Source: JAEMQF01 sp963850525 (GTDB taxonomy: Bacteria > Pseudomonadota > Gammaproteobacteria > Burkholderiales > Burkholderiaceae_C). Taken from it: a stretch of 64,000 nt of DNA. Location: positions 310,001 through 374,000 of the forward strand of contig CAWKLQ010000008.1 in the NCBI GenBank assembly GCA_963850525.1, given 5' to 3'. Position numbers and translations under genes: made by a program. Numbering within the stretch: the stretch's first letter is position 1; the number at the start of each line of letters is the position of its first letter. This document shows, piece after piece, positions 47,225 through 55,677 of the stretch. The notes below the pieces were generated by a model. It did not search any database, had not been told where the DNA came from, and saw nothing but the letters and a program-made list of their open reading frames with translations.

Positions 47225-48823
47225 ATGCACAACACACTGAACCCTGCGTGGCGCGTCGCGCTCGTGCTCGCGATGGGCTGGGGCTTGCTGCACGCCGACC
47301 TCGTGCGCGCAAGCGAACCCGACACGCTCTACCAGCAACACTGCGCCGTCTGCCACGGCGTGAACCGCACCGGCGCGATGGGCCCGGCGCTGCTGCCCGA
47401 GAGCCTGGAGCGGTTGCGCCGCGCCGAGGCGCTGAAGGTCATCGCTCAGGGCCGCGTCGCGACGCAGATGAAGGGGTTTCACGAAGTCCTCGCACCCGAG
47501 CAGATCGCCCAGCTCGCGCAGTGGATCTATACGCCCGTCAGCCCGGCACCGGTGTGGGCCGACGCCGACATCCGCGCCTCGCGGCTGCAGCTGGCCGACG
47601 CCGCGAAGCTGCCGAACAAGCCGCAGTGGGCGGTCGACCCGCTGAACCTGTTCGTCGTCGTCGAGGGCGGCGACCACCATGTATCGCTCGTCGATGGCGA
47701 CCGCTTCGAGACTGTCCATCGCTTTGCATCGCGCTACGCCTTGCACGGCGGGCCGAAGTTCACGCCCGAGGGGCGCTTCGTCTTCTTTGCCTCGCGCGAC
47801 GGCTGGCTCACGAAGTACGACTTGTGGAACCTGCAAATCGTTGCCGAAGTACGCGCCGGCCTGAACACGCGCAACATTGCCGTCAGCGGGGACGGCCGCT
47901 GGGTGCTCGCCGCGAACTACTTCCCCCACACGCTGGCGCTGTTCGATGCTGAGCTGAATCTTGTGAAGAGCTTCGCCGCCACCACGCTCGACGGCAAAAC
48001 GAGTTCGCGCGTCTCGGCGGTCTACGACGCCGCGCCGCGCAAAAGCTTCATCGTTGCGCTGAAAGACATCGCAGAGCTCTGGGAGATCTCTTACGACCCG
48101 AAAGCCGAGGACATCTACGACGGCACGGTGCACGACTACCGCATGGGCGAAGGCGTCGCGAAGCGCGGTTTCCTCGGCGTGAAGCGCACGCTGCTCGGCG
48201 AACCACTCGACGACTTCTTCTTTGACCAAGGCTACATCCATGTCCTGGGCGCGACGCGCGCGAAGCTGGCCGACACGGGAAGCGACAACCGGGCGAGCGC
48301 GCAAGTGATCAACCTCGACGCACGCCGGCGCATCGCGACCCTGCCGATCGCCGGCATGCCGCACTTGGGCTCGGGAATCACCTTCGCATGGAACGGCACG
48401 ATGGTGCTGGCCAGCCCGAACCTGCGCGACAGCGCGCTGGACGTGATCGACATGAAGACGTGGAAGGCGGTGCAGACGATCCCCACGCCCGGGCCGGGCT
48501 TCTTCCTGCGCAGCCATGAGGCGAGCCGCTACGCCTGGACCGACTCGATGATGAGCGCCACTGCCCGCGACACGCTGACGATCGTCGACAAGCGCACGCT
48601 GCAAGTCGTGGCGCAGGTGCGCGAACCCGGCCGCACCCTCGCCCACATCGAGTTCACCAAGGACGGCCGCTACGCGCTGGCCAGCCTGTCGGAGCTCGAT
48701 GGCGCCGTGATCGTCTACGACGCGGTCACGTTCAAGGAAGTCAGGCGTCTGAAGATGAGCAAGCCGGTGGGCAAGTACAACGTGGGGAACAAGATTTCTC
48801 GATCCGAGGGCACCTCGCACTGA
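47225..48823 (+). CDS. nirN: NirN, dihydro-heme d1 dehydrogenase
   Basis: 532 aa, intact, a NirS paralog. The signal peptide (VALVLAMGWGLLHADLVRAS) is followed by a cytochrome c domain with CAVCH at 40-44 and a d1-binding propeller (PQWAVDPLNLFVVVEGGDHH, PKFTPEGRFVFFASRDGWLT, GMPHLGSGITFAWNG). In Pseudomonas, NirN oxidizes dihydro-heme d1 in the last synthesis step and passes the cofactor to NirS. It is the last gene of the nir run; a stem-loop follows the stop. Confidence 0.93.
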   Translation: MHNTLNPAWRVALVLAMGWGLLHADLVRASEPDTLYQQHCAVCHGVNRTGAMGPALLPESLERLRRAEALKVIAQGRVATQMKGFHEVLAPEQIAQLAQWIYTPVSPAPVWADADIRASRLQLADAAKLPNKPQWAVDPLNLFVVVEGGDHHVSLVDGDRFETVHRFASRYALHGGPKFTPEGRFVFFASRDGWLTKYDLWNLQIVAEVRAGLNTRNIAVSGDGRWVLAANYFPHTLALFDAELNLVKSFAATTLDGKTSSRVSAVYDAAPRKSFIVALKDIAELWEISYDPKAEDIYDGTVHDYRMGEGVAKRGFLGVKRTLLGEPLDDFFFDQGYIHVLGATRAKLADTGSDNRASAQVINLDARRRIATLPIAGMPHLGSGITFAWNGTMVLASPNLRDSALDVIDMKTWKAVQTIPTPGPGFFLRSHEASRYAWTDSMMSATARDTLTIVDKRTLQVVAQVREPGRTLAHIEFTKDGRYALASLSELDGAVIVYDAVTFKEVRRLKMSKPVGKYNVGNKISRSEGTSH

Positions 48824-48845
48824 ATTGAGCGGGTACGCCTCAATT
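48823..48845 (+). terminator. Stem-loop at the end of the nir operon
   Basis: AATTGAG (48823) and CTCAATT (48839) form a 7-bp AT-rich stem with a 9-nt loop, starting within the nirN stop codon and followed by TGTGTG. There is no U-run. It is also the outer edge of the palindromic element at 48861-49111. Confidence 0.4.
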
Positions 48846-48860
48846 TGTGTGCGGGCGGCG

Positions 48861-49111
48861 GCGATGCGCTGGCGGCTTCCGGCCCATTGCTGACGTTCGA
48901 TGTGGCCTCGAGGCTTGCCCAACAAGCTCGTCATCCCGGCGAAAGCCGGGATCCACCGGTTGCACGCAAAGAACGCTGCGCTGGACGCGCGACTTCCACG
49001 GGTGGATCCCGGCTTTCGCCGGGATGACGAATATCCTGCGTCGACGCGTGACCGCACCCAAAGCGGACGTTCAAACGGCAGCAACGGGCCAAAAACAGTC
49101 CTTCACACCGC
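48861..49111. repeat. Long imperfect palindrome, family B copy 1, enclosing a family A copy
   Basis: The left arm (48861-48900, GGCCCATTGCTGACGTT) pairs with the right arm (49074-49111, AACGGCAGCAACGGGCC). Inside are the two hairpins of family A (48931-48957 and 49001-49027). The whole region between nirN and the regulator gene could fold on itself. The right arm shares its sequence with 58245-58282. Confidence 0.7.
48930..49028. repeat. Palindromic intergenic repeat, family A copy 4
   Basis: GTCATCCCGGC-GAAA-GCCGGGATCCACC ... GGTGGATCCCGGC-TTTC-GCCGGGATGAC. This is the same two-unit arrangement as at 6093 and 10619, with a longer middle of about 43 bp. Confidence 0.85.
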
Positions 49112-49142
49112 CTCGGTAAAGCGCGTCGCACTTGCCGCCGGA

Positions 49143-49844
49143 TCAGGCCACCGGTTGGTACGCCGCGAGGCGCTTCGAATCGACGATGCGAATGTCGCGT
49201 TTGTCGACTTCGATCAGTCCGGCCGACTCGAGCTCGTGCAGCACGCGCGAGAAGTACTCGGGCGTCAGCGACAGACGCGACGCGATCGTCGCCTTGCTGA
49301 CGGGCAGCGACACGATCAGCGTTCCGTTGCACGTGCCGTTCGCATCGTCCACGTCACGCAGCAGGTAGCCGATGACGCGCTGCAATCCGCTGTGCAGCGC
49401 GTAGGCCTGCACGTCGTGCACCAGGCCATGCAGGCGGCGCGATATGCCGGCGAGCATGCGCAGCGCAAAGCCCGGATCGACGCCGATTTCGGCGAACACC
49501 GCCTGTTTGGAGATCGACAGCAACAAGGTGTCGGTCAAGGCCTGCGCGCTGACGATGTAAGGCCTGCCGGTGAACATCAGCGCTTCGGCAAACGTGCTGC
49601 CCGGGCCCACGAGTTCGATCACTTTTTCCTGCCCCGCCGGCGAGATCGCGAACAGCTTGACCTGCCCGGTCACCGTGATGTGGAACTCGGCGCAGGGATC
49701 GCCGACGCGAAACACCATGTCGCCGCGCACCAAACGGCGCAGTCGACTGCCGTCGGCCATGCGCTGCAGTTCGGCCGGCTTCAGCTCGTTGAACAGCGGC
49801 AACACCGACAAATAGCGAGGCAGGTCAAAGCTGCGCGCTTCCAC
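49143..49844 (-). CDS. Crp/Fnr-family regulator, Dnr/Nnr type
   Basis: 233 aa from GTG 49844, chosen because GGAGG lies 7 bp upstream on the coding strand. The N-terminal cyclic-nucleotide-like sensor domain (MVFRVGDPCAEFHITVTGQV, LVGPGSTFAEALMFTGRPYI) is followed by a long dimer helix and a winged helix whose recognition segment is LTPEYFSRVLHELESAGLIE; the E-x2-SR pattern is the one that reads TTGAT half-sites. It lacks FNR's N-terminal cluster cysteines. It therefore resembles DNR/NnrR-type NO-responsive regulators. A perfect box at 49902 suggests autoregulation. Confidence 0.85.
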   Translation of the reverse strand: MEARSFDLPRYLSVLPLFNELKPAELQRMADGSRLRRLVRGDMVFRVGDPCAEFHITVTGQVKLFAISPAGQEKVIELVGPGSTFAEALMFTGRPYIVSAQALTDTLLLSISKQAVFAEIGVDPGFALRMLAGISRRLHGLVHDVQAYALHSGLQRVIGYLLRDVDDANGTCNGTLIVSLPVSKATIASRLSLTPEYFSRVLHELESAGLIEVDKRDIRIVDSKRLAAYQPVA

Positions 49845-49901
49845 TGAGGCACCTCCGAGGCTGGAACACGCGCATTGTGGAAGTGCCGCCCGCCTCGGCA
49901 C

Positions 49902-49915
49902 TTGATCGCCGTCAA
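49902..49915. promoter_or_regulatory. FNR/Dnr-type box upstream of the regulator gene
   Basis: TTGATCGCCGTCAA fits TTGAT-N4-GTCAA, a strong DNR/FNR site, 58 bp upstream of the regulator GTG. It lies in the 96-bp gap between the regulator and nnrS, both on the minus strand. Confidence 0.75.
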
Positions 49916-49940
49916 TCTGAGGATGAGGAGCTCACTGCGC

Positions 49941-51149
49941 TCAGCCCGGTTTGCCGTCAAGCCGAGCCCGCGTGAGGATCGGCCAGTAGCTCCACGTGAA
50001 CAGCGCAAAGGCGCCGCACCAGAGCAGCGCCGAGCCCAGCACCGCGGTCAGGGTGGCCTCGGGCAAGGCGAGCGGCAAGCCCACGCGCAACAGCGCTGCG
50101 GCGTTCACTGCGAGGTAGCAGGCGAGCTCGAACCCGTCGGTGCGAAGCGGCCGGCCCGTGTGGCCACGCGAGGTGCGCGTCATCATGCCCAGCGTCAGGC
50201 TGCCCACCGCGCCCACCGTGAGCGCGTGCGCGGCGAGCGACGCTGCCACCCAGCCGAGCTCGGCAAGCCCACGCAGCGCCAGATGCAGCACGATCCACAG
50301 GTAGGCGGCGTGCAGCACCCACACGAGCGGCGTGCGCAAAGTGCGCCAGGGTTGCCACAGCAGCAGGCGCAGCAGATGGGCCAGCGCGCAGCCGCAGAGC
50401 AGCACGGCGAGCGGCACGCCCTGCACCCGTGCGGCGTCGGCGGCGAGCAACGCCAGCACTCCCGCCAGCGCCAGCCACTCGATCGCGGGATGCCGGCGCG
50501 CGTTCGCGCCCGGCACACCGTTGTTCGTGAACATCGGGATCACGCGGCCGGCCATCACGGCCATCACGAACAGCAGCAAGTCCATGCCGATGCGCACTCC
50601 GAGCCAACCGGGCAGATCAAGCACACCCAGTTCCACGAGGTGCACGCCGAGTTGTGCGAATCCGAGCAGCAGCAGCACTCCGACAAAGAAGTCATTGCGC
50701 CGATTGCCGCCGCCCAGCAGCGCCTTGGCCAAGCCCGCCGCAGCGGCGAGCGGGAATGCCACATTCACCAACGCGGCAGCCCAGCCGAACGGCGTGAGCA
50801 CGAGGATGCGGCCCGCCACCCAGAGCAACGCCAACGCCGCCAGAGCGGCGCCGGTGGGGGTGGGCCGGCCCGACCAGTTGCGCCCGGCAGTGAACAGGAA
50901 ACCGACCACCACCGCCAAGGCGTAGCCGAAAAGCATTTCGTGTGCGTGCCACACCGCGCCGGCAAGGTAGGCACGCGGCAGCAGGCCGGCGAATTGCAGC
51001 GCCCAAAGCGGCACCGACAGCGCCGCAAACGCACCGGCGAGCAAGTAGAAGGGGCGAAAGCCGAGCTGCCAGAGCGCCCACTGTGGCGCAACGCCGCGCG
51101 GCGCCGACGGTTCATCGATGGCGAGCATAGGTCGGTCGGTGAAGTGCAT
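49941..51149 (-). CDS. nnrS: NnrS family membrane protein
   Basis: 402 aa, intact, about 12 hydrophobic helices. NnrS landmarks: LGFRPFYLLAGAFAALSVPL at the start, AVWHAHEMLFGYALAVVVGF, GRVIPMFTNNGVPGANARRH and LGMMTRTSRGHTGRPL. NnrS is a heme- and copper-containing membrane protein linked to NO metabolism and resistance to nitrosative stress, usually under NnrR/Dnr control. ATG 51149 is used (MHFTDRP); ATG 51128 is an alternative. It is divergent from the sNOR-type operon. Confidence 0.9.
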   Translation of the reverse strand: MHFTDRPMLAIDEPSAPRGVAPQWALWQLGFRPFYLLAGAFAALSVPLWALQFAGLLPRAYLAGAVWHAHEMLFGYALAVVVGFLFTAGRNWSGRPTPTGAALAALALLWVAGRILVLTPFGWAAALVNVAFPLAAAAGLAKALLGGGNRRNDFFVGVLLLLGFAQLGVHLVELGVLDLPGWLGVRIGMDLLLFVMAVMAGRVIPMFTNNGVPGANARRHPAIEWLALAGVLALLAADAARVQGVPLAVLLCGCALAHLLRLLLWQPWRTLRTPLVWVLHAAYLWIVLHLALRGLAELGWVAASLAAHALTVGAVGSLTLGMMTRTSRGHTGRPLRTDGFELACYLAVNAAALLRVGLPLALPEATLTAVLGSALLWCGAFALFTWSYWPILTRARLDGKPG

Positions 51150-51254
51150 GAACTCTGCGGAATGCGCAATCGAGCGCGCCACCGCATCGTAAGCGCCCGA
51201 CGAAGCACGCACGCCATGCCGGTTTGTCCGGCGCAGTACCGGCTTCGACAAATC

Positions 51255-51268
51255 TTGTTGCAGATCAA
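51255..51268. promoter_or_regulatory. FNR/Dnr-type box upstream of the sNOR-type operon
   Basis: TTGTTGCAGATCAA has half-sites TTGTT and ATCAA separated by 4 bp. It lies 95 bp upstream of the small membrane-protein gene at 51363 and 106 bp from the divergent nnrS start, so it can serve either direction. Confidence 0.65.
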
Positions 51269-51362
51269 GTCGGCGCGCGCGCCGTCTTCGCAGAATCGGC
51301 TCCACCCCATAGGCCGCCGCGGCGCACCCAGTGGGCTTCAGCCACCCGAGCCAGGAGATGCC

Positions 51363-51515
51363 ATGAGCAAAACCAACGACAACGAGCCGATTCCATGGAT
51401 GCAGCAACTGCTCGACAACCCGTTCCTGCTGCTGTTCCTCGGCGTGATGATTCCGATGATCGTCTACACGCTGTGGGGCGTGATCGACATCCTGACGGTT
51501 CCGCTGGCCAAGTAG
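51363..51515 (+). CDS. Small single-helix membrane protein at the head of the sNOR-type operon
   Basis: 50 aa, intact. NPFLLLFLGVMIPMIVYTLW is one transmembrane helix, preceded by a polar start (MSKTNDNEPIPWMQQLLD). GGAGA lies 8 bp before the ATG. Small one-helix proteins often accompany heme-copper oxidases as an accessory subunit. No family could be named; position 40 bp before the CuA subunit gene supports a structural or assembly role. Confidence 0.7.
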   Translation: MSKTNDNEPIPWMQQLLDNPFLLLFLGVMIPMIVYTLWGVIDILTVPLAK

Positions 51516-51555
51516 GCCGCGCGGCTCGCCACCCCGACCCCCAAGAGGAACACCC

Positions 51556-52095
51556 ATGAGTGCCATCCTTCCCCCCGCTGACCGCCTGTGGTGGAAACAC
51601 CCGCTCGACCGTGTCGAAGGCACCTGGATCGCGATCGCGTTCATCTGGTGCCTGGTGATGTTTTTCATGATGGTCGGCTGGCATGTGTACGGCAAGCAGA
51701 ACTTGTCCACCGAAACCTACCGCACCACGCCGGAGAAGTTCTCCGCCAAGGCGCAGGCGATGGTCGACAAGTACACGGTGCGCACCGAGACCGCCGACAA
51801 GGTGCCGGTGGTCGCGCCGCCCGCGGGCAGCGACGTCTACCTGATCGCGCGGCTCTGGAACTTCTGGCCCATCCTCGAGCTGGAAAAGGACAAGACCTAC
51901 AAGCTGCACCTCACGTCGATGGACTACAACCACGGCTTTTCGCTGCAGCCGGCGAACATCAACATCCAGGTCGTTCCCGGCTATGAACACGTCGTGACCG
52001 TGACGCCGAATCAATCGGGCACCTACTCCGTCGTGTGCAACGAATATTGCGGCATCAACCATCACACGATGGTCGGCCGCCTGTACGTCAAATAG
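51556..52095 (+). CDS. CuA-containing heme-copper enzyme subunit II (norS-like)
   Basis: 179 aa, intact. One membrane anchor (GTWIAIAFIWCLVMFFMMVG) and a periplasmic cupredoxin domain with the CuA set: SMDYNHGFSLQP (His), VVCNEYCGINHHTMVG (C-x3-C, His, Met). It lacks a C-terminal cytochrome c domain. It accepts electrons from a soluble cytochrome or cupredoxin and passes them to the subunit I encoded next. In ammonia oxidizers the similar norS lies before norY and senC, the same arrangement as here. Confidence 0.88.
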   Translation: MSAILPPADRLWWKHPLDRVEGTWIAIAFIWCLVMFFMMVGWHVYGKQNLSTETYRTTPEKFSAKAQAMVDKYTVRTETADKVPVVAPPAGSDVYLIARLWNFWPILELEKDKTYKLHLTSMDYNHGFSLQPANINIQVVPGYEHVVTVTPNQSGTYSVVCNEYCGINHHTMVGRLYVK

Positions 52096-52110
52096 ATGAG
52101 GGGCACGACC

Positions 52111-53811
52111 ATGGCCAATCCGACAACCTACCGGACCTGCCCGCGCTCGGGGCTGCAATTCGAAGCCAACGCCGAAAAGCTGATGCTCGCCAACGCCGTC
52201 GCGGCGGTGGTGTTCCTGCTCATCGGCGGCATTCTGGCGATCGGCGTGACGCTGACGCGCTGGCCCGCCGTGCATTGGCTGCAAGCCGACACCTTCTACC
52301 AGGTGCTCACCGCGCACGGCATCGACATGCTGATCTTCTGGATCATCTTCTTCGAGATCGCGGTGCTGTACTTCTGCTCGTCGACCTTGCTGCGCTGCCG
52401 CCTGGCGACGCCGAATCTGGCGTGGCTCGCCTTCGCGCTGATGCTGATCGGCGCGGTGACGAACAACGTCGCCGTCTACCAGGGCAGCTCGAGCGTGATG
52501 ATGACGTCCTACGTGCCGATGCTGGCCGCACCGTCGTTCTACCTCGGGCTGATCCTGTTCGCGGTGGGCGCGTTGGTCGGCTGCTTCGTGTTCCTCGGCA
52601 CGCTCGTCGTCGCCAAGCGCGACAAGACTTATCAAGGTTCGGTGCCGCTCGTCACGTTCGGCGCGATCACGGCGTGCATCATCGCCGTGTTCACGATCGC
52701 CTCGGGCGCGATCATCCTGATCCCGACGCTGCTGCTGTCGCTGGGCTGGATCAAGGAGGTTGACGCGCTCGTCTATCGCACCATCTGGTGGGCTTTCGGG
52801 CACTCGTCGCAGCAGATCAACGTCGCCGCGCACATCTCGATCTGGTACGCGGTGGCGGCGATCGCCTTCGGCGCCAAGCCGATGAGCGAGCGCGTCAGCC
52901 GCGGCGCGTTCCTGCTGTACATCCTGTTCTTGCAATTGGCCAGCGCGCACCACCTGCTCGCGGATCCGGGCCTGTCGACGAGCTGGAAAGTCGTGAACAC
53001 GAGCTACTTCATGTACTTCGCGGTGCTCGCGTCGATGATCCACGGCCTGACGATCCCCGGCGCCATGGAAGTCGCGCAACGCGCCAAGGGCTACAACAAA
53101 GGCCTGTTCGAGTGGCTGCGCAAGGCGCCGTGGGGGAATCCGGTGTTCTCGGGCGTGTTCATTTCGCTCATCGGCTTCGGCTTTCTCGGCGGCATCTCGG
53201 GCGTGATGATGGGCACCGAGCAGCTCAACATGATCATCCACAACACGATCTATGTGCCCGGGCACTTCCACGCGACGGTCGTGATCGGCACGACGCTGTC
53301 GTTCATGGCGCTCACCTACTTCCTGATTCCGGTGCTCTTCAAGCGCGAGATGATCAGCCCGAAACTGGCACAGGCGCAGCCCTATCTGTTCGGCCTGTCG
53401 ATGTACTTCTTCTGCCTCGTGATGATGGGCGCCGGAACGCTCGGCGTGTCGCGCCGCCACTGGGACATGGCGTTCAGCGGCAACGCCCTCGCCTACCCCT
53501 GGCCCGGCGCGGCGTATCTGATGATGGGCCTGGTGGGCATCGCCGGCATCGCGGCGATCGCCGGCGGCGCGATTTACATCTACGTCACGGTGGGCTCGCT
53601 GCTCTGGGGCAAGCGCCTGGACGCCGGCGCAACAAGCCCGAAGTACACGCCGATCCCGCCGACTGCGCCCACCGTCGTCGCGCAGAGCTACGGCTCGGCC
53701 GGCTTTGCCGCGCCGGGGACGTTTGCACTGGCCATGGTGTTCCTGACCGCGTTCGTTCTGTACTACTTCATCAACTGGAAGTACCTGTCGACGCTTTGGG
53801 GCTTGAGCTGA
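52111..53811 (+). CDS. Heme-copper enzyme subunit I lacking the cross-linked Tyr (norY/sNOR-like)
   Basis: 566 aa with about 12-14 transmembrane helices. Conserved ligands: low-spin heme His 69 (TAHGIDMLIF), CuB His 231, 280 and 281 (FGHSSQQ, ASAHHLLAD), heme ligands His 385 and 387 (PGHFHATV). In aerobic oxidases the CuB helix reads HPEVY, whose Tyr is cross-linked to the His; here it is HSSQQ, so that Tyr is a Gln (235). The lack of the Tyr with an intact CuB site, the CuA partner, senC neighbour and Nnr/Dnr context fit an sNOR-type NO reductase rather than an oxidase. ATG 52111 follows GAGGGG. Confidence 0.85.
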   Translation: MANPTTYRTCPRSGLQFEANAEKLMLANAVAAVVFLLIGGILAIGVTLTRWPAVHWLQADTFYQVLTAHGIDMLIFWIIFFEIAVLYFCSSTLLRCRLATPNLAWLAFALMLIGAVTNNVAVYQGSSSVMMTSYVPMLAAPSFYLGLILFAVGALVGCFVFLGTLVVAKRDKTYQGSVPLVTFGAITACIIAVFTIASGAIILIPTLLLSLGWIKEVDALVYRTIWWAFGHSSQQINVAAHISIWYAVAAIAFGAKPMSERVSRGAFLLYILFLQLASAHHLLADPGLSTSWKVVNTSYFMYFAVLASMIHGLTIPGAMEVAQRAKGYNKGLFEWLRKAPWGNPVFSGVFISLIGFGFLGGISGVMMGTEQLNMIIHNTIYVPGHFHATVVIGTTLSFMALTYFLIPVLFKREMISPKLAQAQPYLFGLSMYFFCLVMMGAGTLGVSRRHWDMAFSGNALAYPWPGAAYLMMGLVGIAGIAAIAGGAIYIYVTVGSLLWGKRLDAGATSPKYTPIPPTAPTVVAQSYGSAGFAAPGTFALAMVFLTAFVLYYFINWKYLSTLWGLS

Positions 53812-53827
53812 GCCGAGGGACAGCGCC

Positions 53828-54730
53828 ATGAACTCGATCACTGTCGCCCGAGGCACCCGAACCAGCGCGGCGCGGGTCGCGCGCCTCGTGCTCGGGCTTT
53901 TCAAGTTGCGCATCGCGGTGATGATCATGATCACCGCGCTGGTGGGCCTGGCAGTGACGCCGGGCCCGGCGCTGAGCCTGGCGCAGTTGATCGTGCTGGC
54001 GCTGGCGGTACTGCTCGCGTCGGCGAGCGCCGGCGCGTTCAACCAGTACTTCGAGTTCGAGGCCGACCGGCTCATGGCGCGCACCCGCACGCGCGCGTTT
54101 GTCACCGGGGAGTTGCGGCACACGCCGGCGTGGCTCGTGTTGATCGGCGCGCTGCTCGTGCTCGCGGTGGGCGCGGCGTGGTTCGCGCTGAATGGGTTCG
54201 CTGCGCTGTACATCTTTCTCGGCGCGTTCGTCTACGCCGTGGTTTACACGGTGTGGCTGAAGCGCCGCAGCTGGACGAACATCGTGATCGGTGGCCTGGC
54301 CGGGAGTTTTGCGGTCTTGGCAGGCGCTGCCGCGGTCGACCCTTCCCTCGGGCCCCTGCCGCTGTTGCTCGCGCTCGTGCTGTTCTTGTGGACACCGCCG
54401 CACTTCTGGAGCCTGGCGATCGCCAATCAAGCCGACTACGCCGCAGCCGGCGTGCCGATGCTTCCGGTGGTGGTGGGCACGCAGCGCGCCGCGCACGTCG
54501 TGTTCGCGAGCACGGTGGCGCTGGTGGTGGCATCGCTGCTGCCCGGGTTGTTCGGCGCCGGACCGGTGTACCTGGCCGGGGCTCTCGCAGGAGGTGGGTA
54601 TTTCCTGCACAAGGCCTGGGTGCTGGCGCGCCGGCCAAGCCGCAAGACGGCAATGGCGTCGTTCTTTGCATCGCTCCTGCAGCTCAGCCTGGTGCTCGGC
54701 GCCGCAAGCATCGACGGCTTGATGCGTTGA
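53828..54730 (+). CDS. ctaB: Protoheme IX farnesyltransferase-like UbiA-family protein
   Basis: 300 aa, intact, nine hydrophobic helices. The first prenyl-diphosphate/Mg motif is GAFNQYFEFEADRLMARTRT; TPPHFWSLAIANQADYAAAG carries the second, with the HFW signature of heme O synthases (CtaB/CyoE). It makes heme O from heme B, the precursor of heme A, so the adjacent subunit I may contain a farnesylated heme. It lies 17 bp after that gene, 33 bp before the SCO gene. Confidence 0.9.
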   Translation: MNSITVARGTRTSAARVARLVLGLFKLRIAVMIMITALVGLAVTPGPALSLAQLIVLALAVLLASASAGAFNQYFEFEADRLMARTRTRAFVTGELRHTPAWLVLIGALLVLAVGAAWFALNGFAALYIFLGAFVYAVVYTVWLKRRSWTNIVIGGLAGSFAVLAGAAAVDPSLGPLPLLLALVLFLWTPPHFWSLAIANQADYAAAGVPMLPVVVGTQRAAHVVFASTVALVVASLLPGLFGAGPVYLAGALAGGGYFLHKAWVLARRPSRKTAMASFFASLLQLSLVLGAASIDGLMR

Positions 54731-54762
54731 GAGACTTCGTGCGCACGGCACGCTGCGTCCCC

Positions 54763-55677
54763 ATGCTGCGCACCTTGCTGGTCCTGAGCGGATTCTGGGT
54801 CTGCGGCACAGCCGCCGCGCAGGCTTGGCCCGCAGGCACGCCAGCCGGCCAGGCGCCGCCCGTCGCTGCCGCGCCTGTCAACGCGGTTGACCCGGCGCCG
54901 CCGGCTCTCGACGCCCAGCTCGCACTTCGCGACAGCCAGGCGGCGATCGGCCGGCAACTCGCCGATCACGTGCTGCTGGACGGCAACGGCAAGCCGGTGC
55001 GCCTGTCGAGCTATCGCGGCAAACCCTTGCTCGTGAGCTTCATCTACACCGGCTGCTTCCAGGTCTGCCCGACGAGCACGCGTTCGTTGCAGGAGTCGCT
55101 GCAGACTCTGCGCAAGACGTTTCGCGCCGAGCACTTCAACGTGATCAGCGTCGGCTTCAATCAACCGGCCGATTCGCCGCAGGCGATGCGCGCTTTCGCC
55201 GCGCAATACCGCATCGATGAGCCGAACTGGGACTTCCTCAGCCCGGCGCCCGCCGCGGTGGACGCGCTGACTCGCGACTTCGGCTTCAGCTTCCTCGCCA
55301 CGCCCGCCGGCTTCGACCATCTTCTGGGCGTGACCGTGGTCGACGCGCAAGGGCGCGTCTATGCCCAGGTCTACGGCGAGCGAATGACACCTGACCAACT
55401 GGGCGAGCCGCTGCGCCTGCTGCTGCGCGGCGCGCCGATGCCCAGGCAGTTGAACATTGCCGAGCTCATCGAGCGCGTACGCATCATCTGCACGGTGTAC
55501 GACCCGAACACAGGCACCTACCGCTACAACTACGGCCTGATCGTCGAAATCGCCGGCGGCGTGACCTTCGTCCTGACGATGCTCGTCCTCCTTGCCCTCG
55601 AATTGCGCAATCGCTGGCGTGCGGCCCGGGCGAGGAATCGCGCGACGCCGCCGCAGCCGGCATGCGCGCAGCACTGA
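54763..55677 (+). CDS. SCO1/SenC-type copper chaperone with a C-terminal membrane helix
   Basis: 304 aa from ATG 54763. A signal sequence (TLLVLSGFWVCGTAAAQ) precedes a thioredoxin-like domain with the copper-binding motif FIYTGCFQVCPTSTRSLQ (C-x3-C) and the third ligand His in GFDHLLGVTVVDAQG. SCO/SenC proteins load CuA. Unusually, a second membrane helix (GLIVEIAGGVTFVLTMLVLL) follows the domain. It sits in the norSY-senC order and overlaps the next gene by 16 bp. Confidence 0.88.
   Translation: MLRTLLVLSGFWVCGTAAAQAWPAGTPAGQAPPVAAAPVNAVDPAPPALDAQLALRDSQAAIGRQLADHVLLDGNGKPVRLSSYRGKPLLVSFIYTGCFQVCPTSTRSLQESLQTLRKTFRAEHFNVISVGFNQPADSPQAMRAFAAQYRIDEPNWDFLSPAPAAVDALTRDFGFSFLATPAGFDHLLGVTVVDAQGRVYAQVYGERMTPDQLGEPLRLLLRGAPMPRQLNIAELIERVRIICTVYDPNTGTYRYNYGLIVEIAGGVTFVLTMLVLLALELRNRWRAARARNRATPPQPACAQH

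Noticed and set aside
52111..53811. Subunit I considered as a standard aa3 or ba3 oxygen reductase
   Set aside because: The CuB helix lacks the HPEVY/HPIVY Tyr and reads HSSQQ; the surrounding genes concern NO and nitrite.
51265..54213. A 982-codon open frame on the minus strand opposite the sNOR-type genes
   Set aside because: The translation is an Arg/His/Asp-rich shadow with no domain, while the plus strand encodes the CuA and heme-copper subunits with metal-binding motifs.
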